Of a stretch of 6,278 nucleotides of DNA, positions 1 to 5,916 are shown one piece after another (positions within the stretch are counted from its first letter, which is position 1; each line of letters starts with the position of its first letter). The DNA lies in NCBI GenBank assembly GCA_038245795.1, contig JBBRSC010000202.1, forward strand, positions 1 through 6,278, read 5' to 3'. The notes beneath the pieces were generated by a model that had not been told where the DNA came from, did not search any database, and was given only the letters and a program-made list of their open reading frames with translations. Origin of the DNA: JBBRSC01 sp038245795. Its GTDB lineage: Bacteria; Actinomycetota; Acidimicrobiia; Acidimicrobiales; Microtrichaceae. A program made the position numbers and the translations under genes.

Positions 1-653
<653 letters not shown>

Positions 654-664
654 GTCAGCTCAGC

Positions 665-952
665 TCACTTCACGATGGCGAGTACGTCACGCGCCGCCAG
701 GATGAGGAGATCATCACCATCAATGGTGATCTCGGTGCCGCCGTACTTGGAGTAAACGACCTTGTCGCCCACGGCGATGTCCATGGGGACACGCTCGTTG
801 TCATCGCCGATCCGGCCAGGGCCGACTGCCAGAACTTCGCCCTGCTGAGGCTTTTCCTTGGCCGTGTCGGGAATGACCAAACCGCTGGCGGTGGTCTCCT
901 CGGCCTCAGCGGCCTTGACGACGATGCGGTCTTCGAGTGGCTGCAGCTTCAT
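665..952 (-). CDS. groES: 10 kDa co-chaperonin GroES
   Basis: This is the heptameric lid of the GroEL chamber, 95 residues and close to the family's usual 95-100. It opens with MKLQPLEDRIVVK. The mobile loop that contacts GroEL spans about residues 17-35 and contains the hydrophobic GLVI (24-27). Other family signatures are GEVLAVGPG (38-46), VGDKVVYSKYGG (61-72) and DLLILAARDVLAIV near the C-terminus. The ATG at 952 is chosen because it matches the family N-terminus and has GGAGG at 960-964, 7 nt upstream. The frame stays open to a GTG at 1024, but those 24 extra residues are unlike GroES and would run into the operator region. It is first gene of the groES-groEL operon, downstream of two CIRCE sites, so HrcA-controlled heat-shock expression is expected. 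Confidence 0.98.
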   Translation of the reverse strand: MKLQPLEDRIVVKAAEAEETTASGLVIPDTAKEKPQQGEVLAVGPGRIGDDNERVPMDIAVGDKVVYSKYGGTEITIDGDDLLILAARDVLAIVK

Positions 953-959
953 GCAGGTG

Positions 960-964
960 CCTCC
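960..964 (-). promoter_or_regulatory. Shine-Dalgarno of groES
   Basis: GGAGG on the minus strand sits 7 nt before the ATG at 952. It is the strongest ribosome-binding site seen in the window and decides the groES start against the in-frame GTG at 1024. Confidence 0.85.
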
Positions 965-1017
965 GGTAGGTGCCCGGTATCGGGCGTAAATGAACAGTGA
1001 ATCGTCGATCGCGTGTG

Positions 1018-1044
1018 CTGGCACTCGTGACCGACGAGTGCCAA
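1018..1044 (-). promoter_or_regulatory. CIRCE operator, groES-proximal copy (variant)
   Basis: On the minus strand this reads TTGGCACTC, a 9-nt spacer, then GAGTGCCAG. The known HrcA operator is TTAGCACTC-N9-GAGTGCTAA. The arm length and the 9-nt spacer match. The A-to-G change in the left arm is matched by T-to-C in the right arm, so TGGCACTC/GAGTGCCA remains a perfect 8-bp inverted repeat. The site lies where the predicted groES transcript would begin, so a bound repressor would block the start region. It is 65 nt upstream of the groES ATG. HrcA binding is inferred from the match. Confidence 0.85.
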
Positions 1045-1073
1045 ACCTAGCACTCTCGGTCGTCGAGTGCTAA
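1044..1073 (-). promoter_or_regulatory. candidate groES-groEL promoter inside the CIRCE region
   Basis: On the minus strand, TTAGCA (1073-1068) and TAGGTT (1049-1044) are separated by 18 nt and fit a housekeeping-sigma -35/-10 pair with the TANNNT form common in actinobacteria. Transcription would start near 1037, leaving a leader of about 85 nt before groES. The -35 hexamer is part of the distal CIRCE arm, so its conservation may reflect HrcA rather than sigma factor. The placement is inferred. Confidence 0.45.
1047..1073 (-). promoter_or_regulatory. CIRCE operator, groES-distal copy (near-consensus)
   Basis: On the minus strand this reads TTAGCACTC, a 9-nt spacer, then GAGTGCTAG. It differs from the HrcA/CIRCE consensus only at the last base. 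It is centred 29 bp upstream of the second copy and overlaps the proposed -35 and -10 elements of groES, the standard geometry for repression by HrcA. No hrcA gene is in the window. Confidence 0.95.
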
Positions 1074-1125
1074 GCGCTCTCTCAGCGAATTACCCGGGCG
1101 ATATCGACGCCGCCAACATTCGCCA

Positions 1126-1578
1126 TCAGTCGCGGCGCGCCCACCCGATGAGACTGCTCAGTAATGACACGGCGGCCAGCGCCGCGAGCAGGACCGCGCT
1201 CACCACGAGCATCGGCGGGAAGAATCCGACAATGTCGGCCTCACCCCGATCATTGATGCAGTTGAGTTCGAACGTCCACGACGTCTCGCCCGGTTGCACG
1301 TTGTACTGATCGGAGACCGCGAAGGCGTCGGCGTGCTCTGCATCACACAGCACCGGCGCGGTCCACGTCATCAGACCAGGCGCGACAGCGAGAAGAACCG
1401 CGCTGGTGGGCACCGCCGCCAGTGTCCCGAGCAGGAGCACGAGGACTAGTCGCCGGAGCGGCGAGCGACGCTTCTTCTCGGCGATGACGACGGCATCGCG
1501 CTGCATCGGCACGGGCCCGACAGATGAATGATCCGCTTGCACGGATGTACTGCCGGGGAACGATCCACTCTCGATCAT
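1126..1578 (-). CDS. small two-span membrane protein with a two-cysteine outer loop, function unknown
   Basis: I do not recognise this 150-residue protein as a named family. After a polar N-terminus of about 34 residues comes a basic patch, KKRRSPLRR (35-43), then a hydrophobic segment at about 44-66, a loop of about 50 residues, a second hydrophobic segment at about 119-145, and a short RR-containing tail. The positive-inside rule puts both ends in the cytoplasm and the loop outside. The loop has Cys78 and Cys107, which could form a disulfide, flanking QPGETSWTFEL. The ATG at 1578 overlaps the stop of the upstream lipoprotein gene in an ATGA, which favours this start and coupled translation. 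A later in-frame ATG at 1506 (residue 25) would remove only part of the polar head. No Shine-Dalgarno precedes either start. The pairing suggests joint work at the cell envelope. Confidence 0.8.
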   Translation of the reverse strand: MIESGSFPGSTSVQADHSSVGPVPMQRDAVVIAEKKRRSPLRRLVLVLLLGTLAAVPTSAVLLAVAPGLMTWTAPVLCDAEHADAFAVSDQYNVQPGETSWTFELNCINDRGEADIVGFFPPMLVVSAVLLAALAAVSLLSSLIGWARRD

Positions 1579-2111
1579 GCGTCAGCCAGTCGCTGGCCGT
1601 CGACGGTGAATTTCACGATTTTCGTTTCGCGATCATTTGTCACTGTCACTGCCAGAATCAGCGGCTGTCCGCTGATCTGGAGTCCGGAGGCGTAGCCCTC
1701 CCGGATCGCGGCAACTTGAATGGCCTCGTCGACCACGCCTTCCAGCCGATCCAGTGGCACCTGCGATCGATCGAAGAGCGCCTCGATGGCGATCCCGTTC
1801 GTCGGAACCTTTTCTGGCCCGGTGAGATCGCCGTCCGACCAGTTGTAAGAATCCAGCCACGTCGGATCGGCTCCCTGGGCGATGGCAACGACTGACCTCG
1901 ACATGATGGTGAGGGTCCAGTACTTCTTCTCAGCGGGCAGCACAGCGGTGATGGCATCGAGGGCGTGGCCCGTCATCTCCGACGACAACCCACCGCCGCG
2001 CTGTTGCACGACCTGGGTGAAGTCAGCGCGGGTCGTCTGTCCAATGCAGCTGCTCGCCAACACAGGGAGCGCCACGACACTGACGAGTCGTAGGAGACGA
2101 GTCACAACCAT
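1575..2111 (-). CDS. predicted lipoprotein, function unknown
   Basis: This 178-residue protein starts MVVTRLLRLV, continues with a short hydrophobic stretch, and reaches LASSC with Cys22 as the predicted lipidated residue. That fits the relaxed bacterial lipobox, though Ala-Ser-Ser is not the classic Leu-Ala-Gly. The mature part of about 157 residues has no further cysteine and no catalytic motif I can identify. It alternates amphipathic helix and strand stretches in two halves (about 43-85 and 105-172), each a helix followed by strand-like segments, which could be a duplicated small alpha/beta fold; that is a weak inference. The start has only a GGA five nt upstream. It follows tsaD after 54 nt on the same strand and ends in an ATGA overlap with the membrane-protein gene, so the two are probably made and used together at the outer face of the membrane. 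Confidence 0.8.
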   Translation of the reverse strand: MVVTRLLRLVSVVALPVLASSCIGQTTRADFTQVVQQRGGGLSSEMTGHALDAITAVLPAEKKYWTLTIMSRSVVAIAQGADPTWLDSYNWSDGDLTGPEKVPTNGIAIEALFDRSQVPLDRLEGVVDEAIQVAAIREGYASGLQISGQPLILAVTVTNDRETKIVKFTVDGQRLADA

Positions 2112-2165
2112 GACGTCCGATCGGCAGCGATCGCCGAGACCTGAGCGCTTCAGCGAACCGGCATC

Positions 2166-3170
2166 TCAAGCCAGCGAGAGTCCGGGGACCGCGCCGATGT
2201 CCATTGCCGAGGGACCATCGGAGTTCAGTCGGTGATATGCCGCCGCGGCCACCATGGCGGCGTTGTCAGTACACATCGGCCGGCTGGGCAGGAAGCCACG
2301 TAGGCCGTCCGTGACACACGCGCCCAACATTGCTTCGCGCAGTTGGCTGTTGGCCGCGACACCACCGGCGAGGCACAGCCCTTTGGCTCCGATGTCTGCT
2401 GCTGCTCGTCGCGCCTTGGTCACCAGCACGTCCACGACTGCTTGTTGAAACGACGCTGCGACATCCGCCGTCTCGACATCAGGGTGCTTGCGAACCCAAT
2501 TGATCACTGACGTCTTCAAGCCGCTGAAACTGAAGTCGTAGCCGTCGTTGAGCATGGCCCGAGGAAATGCGATAGCGGACGGGTCCCCGCTCATCGCCAG
2601 CGCGTCGATCGCCGGCCCACCGGGATAGCCGAGTCCGAGGAATCGGGCCACCTTGTCGAAGGCCTCACCCGCCGCGTCATCGAGGGTGGATCCGAGGATG
2701 TGATAGTCACCCGGACCGTCCATGCGAATGAGCAATGTGTGTCCACCCGAGACCAGGAGTACCACCAGCGGCATCTCGAGGTCGGGTTCCTCCAAGAAGG
2801 CCGCATAGAGATGCGCCTCAAGATGATTGACGGCCACGAACGGCACATCCCATGCCAGGGCCAGCGCCTTTGCCGACGACACGCCGATCAGCAGGGCGCC
2901 GATCAAGCCGGGACCGTAGGTCGCTGCCACGGCACCGAGATCGGCCGGCACCACACGCGCCTCGATCATCGATTCGGCGACCACCGGGATGATCAGATCA
3001 AGATGCGCCCGACTTGCGATTTCTGGCACGACGCCCCCGTAACGCGCGTGAAGATCGATCTGCGACGACACCACCGAACTCATGACGACCCGCGCACCCG
3101 CCACCACCGACGCGGCGGTCTCGTCGCACGATGTCTCGATACCGAGGATGGGAACGTCGGGTGCGATCAC
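2166..3170 (-). CDS. tsaD: tRNA t6A37 threonylcarbamoyltransferase TsaD
   Basis: This is the catalytic subunit that moves the threonylcarbamoyl group from threonylcarbamoyl-AMP to A37 of ANN-decoding tRNAs, acting with TsaB and TsaE in the cytoplasm. At 334 residues it is the usual length (E. coli 337). The Kae1/TsaD landmarks are in order: ILGIETSCDET (8-18), YGGVVPEIASRAH (44-56), YGPGLIGALLIG (85-96), the metal-binding NHLEAH with His116 and His120, VSGGHT (140-145), GYPGGP (181-186), FSFSGLKT (213-220), CLAGGVAAN (266-274), and CTDNAAM (300-306) with the metal-ligand Asp302. The start is GTG, overlapping the rimI stop by 4 bp (GTGA), with AGGA 7 nt upstream. It is last of the tightly packed tsaE-tsaB-rimI-tsaD run. 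All key residues appear intact. Confidence 0.98.
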   Translation of the reverse strand: MIAPDVPILGIETSCDETAASVVAGARVVMSSVVSSQIDLHARYGGVVPEIASRAHLDLIIPVVAESMIEARVVPADLGAVAATYGPGLIGALLIGVSSAKALALAWDVPFVAVNHLEAHLYAAFLEEPDLEMPLVVLLVSGGHTLLIRMDGPGDYHILGSTLDDAAGEAFDKVARFLGLGYPGGPAIDALAMSGDPSAIAFPRAMLNDGYDFSFSGLKTSVINWVRKHPDVETADVAASFQQAVVDVLVTKARRAAADIGAKGLCLAGGVAANSQLREAMLGACVTDGLRGFLPSRPMCTDNAAMVAAAAYHRLNSDGPSAMDIGAVPGLSLA

Positions 3171-3775
3171 GGACCGATCCTACGGGTCGATGGGTCGGCT
3201 GGCGGTCCAGCCAGGGCGCTGCCCAGATTCACGTCGGGTCTCGTACTCGTGGTCCGGCCCAGGCCCTCAAGTCGTGTTCGGTATGCCTCGGTGCCCATGT
3301 CGTGTGCCCACATGATCAGCGCGTCCTCGCCAATGTGGGAGTAGTAGTTCTTGCGGACGCCGCCAGGTGCAAACCCGAATCGGCGATAGAGCTCCTGCGC
3401 GCCGCTGTTCGAGGCACGAACCTCGAGCGTCATCTCGGTCACACCAACATCAATCGCCGCCCTCGCCAGGTCGAGCATCATCGCCTTGCCTATGCCCCTG
3501 CGGTGGTGGACCGGGTCGGTCGCGATGTTCGTGAGGTGCGCCTCGGGAAGCGTCCACATGATGCCCCCGTACCCAACCACCACCGGTCCATCGAGAGCCA
3601 CCACGTAGTAGCGGGAGGTCGGCATCTCCAGCTCGGTCGCGAAGAGTCCCATTGACCACGGTCGATGGTTCGTCTGTTGCTCGATGCGAACCACACCTCG
3701 CAGATGTCGGCGGCGCATCGGCGCAATGGTCACCGCGCCGAGTGGGGCGATCCGCACCTGGTCGGAGTCGATCAC
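3167..3775 (-). CDS. rimI: ribosomal protein S18 N-alpha-acetyltransferase RimI, with a C-terminal tail
   Basis: This GNAT-family enzyme transfers acetyl from acetyl-CoA to the N-terminus of ribosomal protein S18. From the GTG at 3775 it has 202 residues. The GNAT core covers about 16-160: IAPMRRRHLRGVVRIE, then RPWSMGLFATEL (39-50), the acetyl-CoA loop HRRGIG (91-96), LEVRASNSGAQELYRRFGF (117-135) and NYYSHIGEDALIM (143-155). Glu118 and Tyr144/Tyr145 are candidates for the catalytic residues. The frame stays open upstream to 4012, but that part is inside tsaB. The GTG is chosen because it makes a 4-bp GTGA overlap with tsaB and has AGGGA 6 nt upstream; an ATG at residue 20 is the alternative. 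E. coli RimI is 148 residues, so the roughly 40 residues after the core, rich in Arg, Thr and Pro, are extra. The exact protein target is by family analogy. Confidence 0.93.
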   Translation of the reverse strand: MIDSDQVRIAPLGAVTIAPMRRRHLRGVVRIEQQTNHRPWSMGLFATELEMPTSRYYVVALDGPVVVGYGGIMWTLPEAHLTNIATDPVHHRRGIGKAMMLDLARAAIDVGVTEMTLEVRASNSGAQELYRRFGFAPGGVRKNYYSHIGEDALIMWAHDMGTEAYRTRLEGLGRTTSTRPDVNLGSALAGPPADPSTRRIGP

Positions 3776-4470
3776 GGTCGGTCCCTGGTCACCCAGTTGA
3801 TCTCGGCATCGGGCTTGCGAAGGTAGAGCGGTTCCACGTCCGCGATCTGCTGGAACTGCTCCCGCATGGCACGTGCGTGGGCGAGTTGTACGAGCGACGA
3901 GGCACTGGGATGACTCCACCCGGCATCGGCCAATTCCACTTTCGCCATCCCGTCGAACGCTTCGGAGTAGCGGATGGCGCCGTCGCCGACCAGGAGGACA
4001 TCCTCGCCGCACGCCAAGAGCTCCGACGCCAGGTCATCGGGCGAACCCACCTGTGGGTCACCCAGCCGCTGAATACCACCCGGGACCTGTCGATAGAACG
4101 CGTAGTACAACTCGCCGCGTCGCGCATCGATGGCGGCGGCAATGAGACGGTTCGTGAATCGGACCGGGAAGGCCAAGAGATCCAAACTCGGCACGCCGAT
4201 CATCGGCACCTTCAACGCAAAGGCCAACGACTTCGCCGTGGCGATGCCGACGCGCAATCCGGTGAAGAGTCCCGGGCCGATGTCCACCGCCACGATCGAA
4301 ATCTCCGACAGATCAACGTGCGCCTGCTCGAGGATGAAGCTGATGGACGGCACCAGACTTTCCGCATGCCGTTTGCCCTTGCACGACTGCGCGAGCGCCA
4401 CCACGCCTTCGTGTCCAGCAATTGCCGCGCTGACCTGGATCGTTGCGGTCTCGATACCGAGGATCAACAT
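3772..4470 (-). CDS. tsaB: t6A biosynthesis partner protein TsaB
   Basis: TsaB is the inactive ASKHA-fold paralogue of TsaD. It dimerises with TsaD and scaffolds the TsaB-TsaD-TsaE complex needed for t6A37 formation in tRNA. It has 232 residues, as expected (E. coli 231). Family features are MLILGIETAT at the start, KRHAES (33-38), VDIGPGLFTGLRVGIATAKSLA (62-83), DARRGELYYA (115-124) and the C-terminal VEPLYLRKPDAEIN (212-225). It lacks the TsaD HxxxH metal site, which is normal for TsaB. The ATG at 4470 follows the tsaE stop after 1 nt; the nearest purine-rich stretch, GGAAAG, is about 11 nt upstream, so coupling to tsaE probably matters. Its end overlaps rimI by 4 bp. The frame is intact. 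Confidence 0.97.
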   Translation of the reverse strand: MLILGIETATIQVSAAIAGHEGVVALAQSCKGKRHAESLVPSISFILEQAHVDLSEISIVAVDIGPGLFTGLRVGIATAKSLAFALKVPMIGVPSLDLLAFPVRFTNRLIAAAIDARRGELYYAFYRQVPGGIQRLGDPQVGSPDDLASELLACGEDVLLVGDGAIRYSEAFDGMAKVELADAGWSHPSASSLVQLAHARAMREQFQQIADVEPLYLRKPDAEINWVTRDRP

Positions 4471-4471
4471 G

Positions 4472-4969
4472 TCAGTCGTCGCTTTCCAGGACGAGCCACG
4501 GAGAGAGCGCGGCCCGGAGCGCCCTCATGCGGGCCGTCCACGTCGGGCCGACAACGCTGAACACGAAGGTCCGATCGTCGTCGCTTTCGCCGAGTTCAAT
4601 GGAAATCTCGAGATAGTCCTGCGGGAGCACCGGGGAGATCTGATCACCCCATTCGATCAGCGTTACGGCATCATCATCGAGGAGCTCGTTCAGGCCGAGT
4701 TCGGCGACCTCTTCGAGCTGAGTGATCCGATAGACGTCGAGATGGAAGAGATCGAGACGTCCGGTATACGACCGCACCAGCGTGAACGTGGGGCTGGTGA
4801 TCTGAGCATCAATACCGAGCCCACGCCCGACCCCTTGGGTCAACGTGGTCTTGCCGGCGCCAAGATCACCGCACAGGACGATCAGATCGCAGGGGCGGGC
4901 CAACTCTGCGAGCGCTGCGCCCAGGGCGGTCGTTGCCTCGGCACAATCAGTCGCCGCACGAATCGTCAC
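4472..4969 (-). CDS. tsaE: tRNA t6A biosynthesis ATPase TsaE
   Basis: TsaE is the small P-loop ATPase that binds the TsaB-TsaD dimer and resets it between rounds of t6A synthesis. It has 165 residues, in the family range. The Walker A motif is GDLGAGKTT (34-42), followed by ITSPTFTLV (57-65, switch I), the HLDVYR motif (76-81, with Asp78) and IEWGD (105-109). The C-terminal ~35 residues are poorly conserved in the family. The start is GTG, giving MTIRAATDCAEAT. AGGGTGG lies just upstream, but the same bases also read as a TAGGGT -10 hexamer six nt before the GTG, so the gene may be translated from a leaderless transcript. It is first of the tsaE-tsaB-rimI-tsaD run. Its usual upstream partner alr is separated by an oppositely oriented gene. 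Confidence 0.97.
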   Translation of the reverse strand: MTIRAATDCAEATTALGAALAELARPCDLIVLCGDLGAGKTTLTQGVGRGLGIDAQITSPTFTLVRSYTGRLDLFHLDVYRITQLEEVAELGLNELLDDDAVTLIEWGDQISPVLPQDYLEISIELGESDDDRTFVFSVVGPTWTARMRALRAALSPWLVLESDD

Positions 4970-5106
4970 CGGACCACCCTACCGAGCCGGTTCACCTTGT
5001 CCCCGCAGCTGGCTCGGGATCGGCGGACGCTACGGGGATGAAGCTGAGGATGGCCCCGGAGCGACGAACGGGATCGCCCCGACTGCTCATCTACCCTGGA
5101 TACGAC
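4970..5106. other. divergent intergenic region between tsaE and the secreted-protein gene
   Basis: These 137 bp separate two diverging genes and should hold the promoters of both. For tsaE there is the TAGGGT noted separately. For the rightward gene the best -10 is TACCCT at 5092-5097, only 9 nt before its ATG and without a recognisable -35. I see no operator palindrome or terminator here. The frame of the rightward gene is open through most of the region, with ATGs at 5038 and 5050, but the signal peptide places the true start at 5107. Confidence 0.5.
4976..4981 (-). promoter_or_regulatory. candidate -10 hexamer for tsaE (leaderless start)
   Basis: TAGGGT on the minus strand fits the actinobacterial TANNNT -10 consensus and ends six nt before the tsaE GTG. 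That spacing would place the transcription start on or beside the G of the start codon. I see no convincing -35 at 17-18 nt upstream, and the bases also include a Shine-Dalgarno-like AGGGTGG, so this is only a candidate. Confidence 0.35.
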
Positions 5107-5916
5107 ATGAATCGATCCCAGCTGACCCGTCTCGGCGTCGCCATCGTCGCCGGAGTGCTCGCTTCGCTGCTGACAACCACCTCCACGACCCAGGTCGCCT
5201 CAGCGCAAGCAGAAATCGTCCGCGTCGTCGTGCGCGTCGAACCGGAGTCGCCCGCTCCTGGGGATGACGTCTCGGTCAAGGTGCGGGTCCGCGGGTGTCC
5301 CCCGGGAGATGCACGGGTCGAGGCCTACTTGTCGACAAGTGACGGAGCCTCGCAAGTGGCGGCGTTGATGGGTCGGGCCCCGCTGATCACGACCATGTTC
5401 TTCCAGGCGCACGCCACCATCGCCCTCCCACAGGCCATCGAGGGCTGGTACGGAGTCCGCGTTGTCTGCGGCTCCTTCAAACCGGCTCGAGTCCCGATGC
5501 CCAACACGACGTTCGCCGTCGGGGCCAAACCTGACAAGACGTCACGACTCATCGGCACCTCCGTCATCCAAGGTGAGAAGCTGCGCCTCGAGGGCAACGG
5601 ATGCCCGGGCACACAGGTCGAGTATCAGGTCATCAAGGCCGGACTCGGAGCGGGGGGCTTCACCGCCGACGGCAGCATCGCCACCAACGCCGACGCCACA
5701 TGGGGAGGAGATATCACCTTTCCTGGGAGCCTGTCGCCCGGGGCAGCTGAGGTGAGGTCGCGCTGCGTAGTCACCAACCGCTACGGCGATATCGTGACGA
5801 TCAACTACGGGGAACGGAACCCCGTGACGATCCTGAGCGCACCCGCGACGACCGTCGCTCCTACAACTGTGCCGACCGTTGCCCCTACAACTCCACCGAC
5901 ACCGGCTGGCCCGTGA
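5107..5916 (+). CDS. secreted protein with two Ig-like domains and a Thr/Pro tail, function unknown
   Basis: No named family is recognised for this 269-residue protein. From the ATG at 5107 it has a standard signal peptide: MNRSQLTR, a hydrophobic core (about 9-22), and VASAQA as the probable signal-peptidase I site after residue 33 or 35. Two similar domains follow. Domain 1 (about 36-138) has Cys64 in GCPPGDARVEAY and Cys121 in YGVRVVC. Domain 2 (about 143-244) has Cys166 in GCPGTQVEYQV and Cys220 in AEVRSRC. Each has one cysteine pair 54-57 residues apart, consistent with beta-sandwich folds closed by a disulfide. The tail (246-269) is Thr/Val/Pro/Ala with a repeated 8-residue unit. There is no LPXTG motif or C-terminal membrane span, so it is probably released or held by other contacts. 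It starts divergently from tsaE and overlaps the alr end by 32 bp. GGA seven nt upstream is a weak ribosome-binding site. Confidence 0.88.
   Translation: MNRSQLTRLGVAIVAGVLASLLTTTSTTQVASAQAEIVRVVVRVEPESPAPGDDVSVKVRVRGCPPGDARVEAYLSTSDGASQVAALMGRAPLITTMFFQAHATIALPQAIEGWYGVRVVCGSFKPARVPMPNTTFAVGAKPDKTSRLIGTSVIQGEKLRLEGNGCPGTQVEYQVIKAGLGAGGFTADGSIATNADATWGGDITFPGSLSPGAAEVRSRCVVTNRYGDIVTINYGERNPVTILSAPATTVAPTTVPTVAPTTPPTPAGP
5851..5898 (+). repeat. two tandem 24-bp units encoding TVAPTTxP
   Basis: Units at 5851-5874 and 5875-5898 agree at 19 of 24 positions by eye and encode TVAPTTVP and TVAPTTPP in the C-terminal tail of the secreted protein. Such Thr/Pro units are commonly flexible linkers or stalks and sites of O-glycosylation in actinobacterial exoproteins. 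Part of the second unit also encodes the last residues of alr on the other strand. Confidence 0.7.

Noticed and set aside
953..1024. N-terminal extension of groES from the GTG at 1024
   Set aside because: The 24 residues do not resemble GroES, the GTG falls inside the proximal CIRCE arm, and the ATG at 952 has a strong GGAGG.
1081..1125. Possible terminator after the membrane-protein gene (GGCG/CGCC around a CGATATCG core)
   Set aside because: The stem is only about 4 bp and no T-run follows on the minus strand. Read-through into groES cannot be excluded.
2118..2153. Small hairpins between tsaD and the lipoprotein gene (TCGGC/GCCGA and CTGA/TCAG)
   Set aside because: Stems are 4-5 bp, no T-run follows, and such pairings are common by chance in GC-rich DNA. 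Too weak to call a terminator or operator.
3776..4012. Extended RimI starting at 4012
   Set aside because: The extra 79 residues are an Arg-rich out-of-frame reading of tsaB. The GTGA overlap and Shine-Dalgarno support 3775.
3652..5041. Two plus-strand open frames of about 300 codons (3652-4560 and 4130-5041)
   Set aside because: They are antisense shadows of tsaB and tsaE, Arg/His/Pro-rich, without motifs, and they overlap each other.
4933..5106. Longer form of the secreted protein starting at 4933
   Set aside because: It would put 58 polar residues before a clear signal peptide and overlap the start of tsaE. The ATG at 5107 gives a proper signal sequence.
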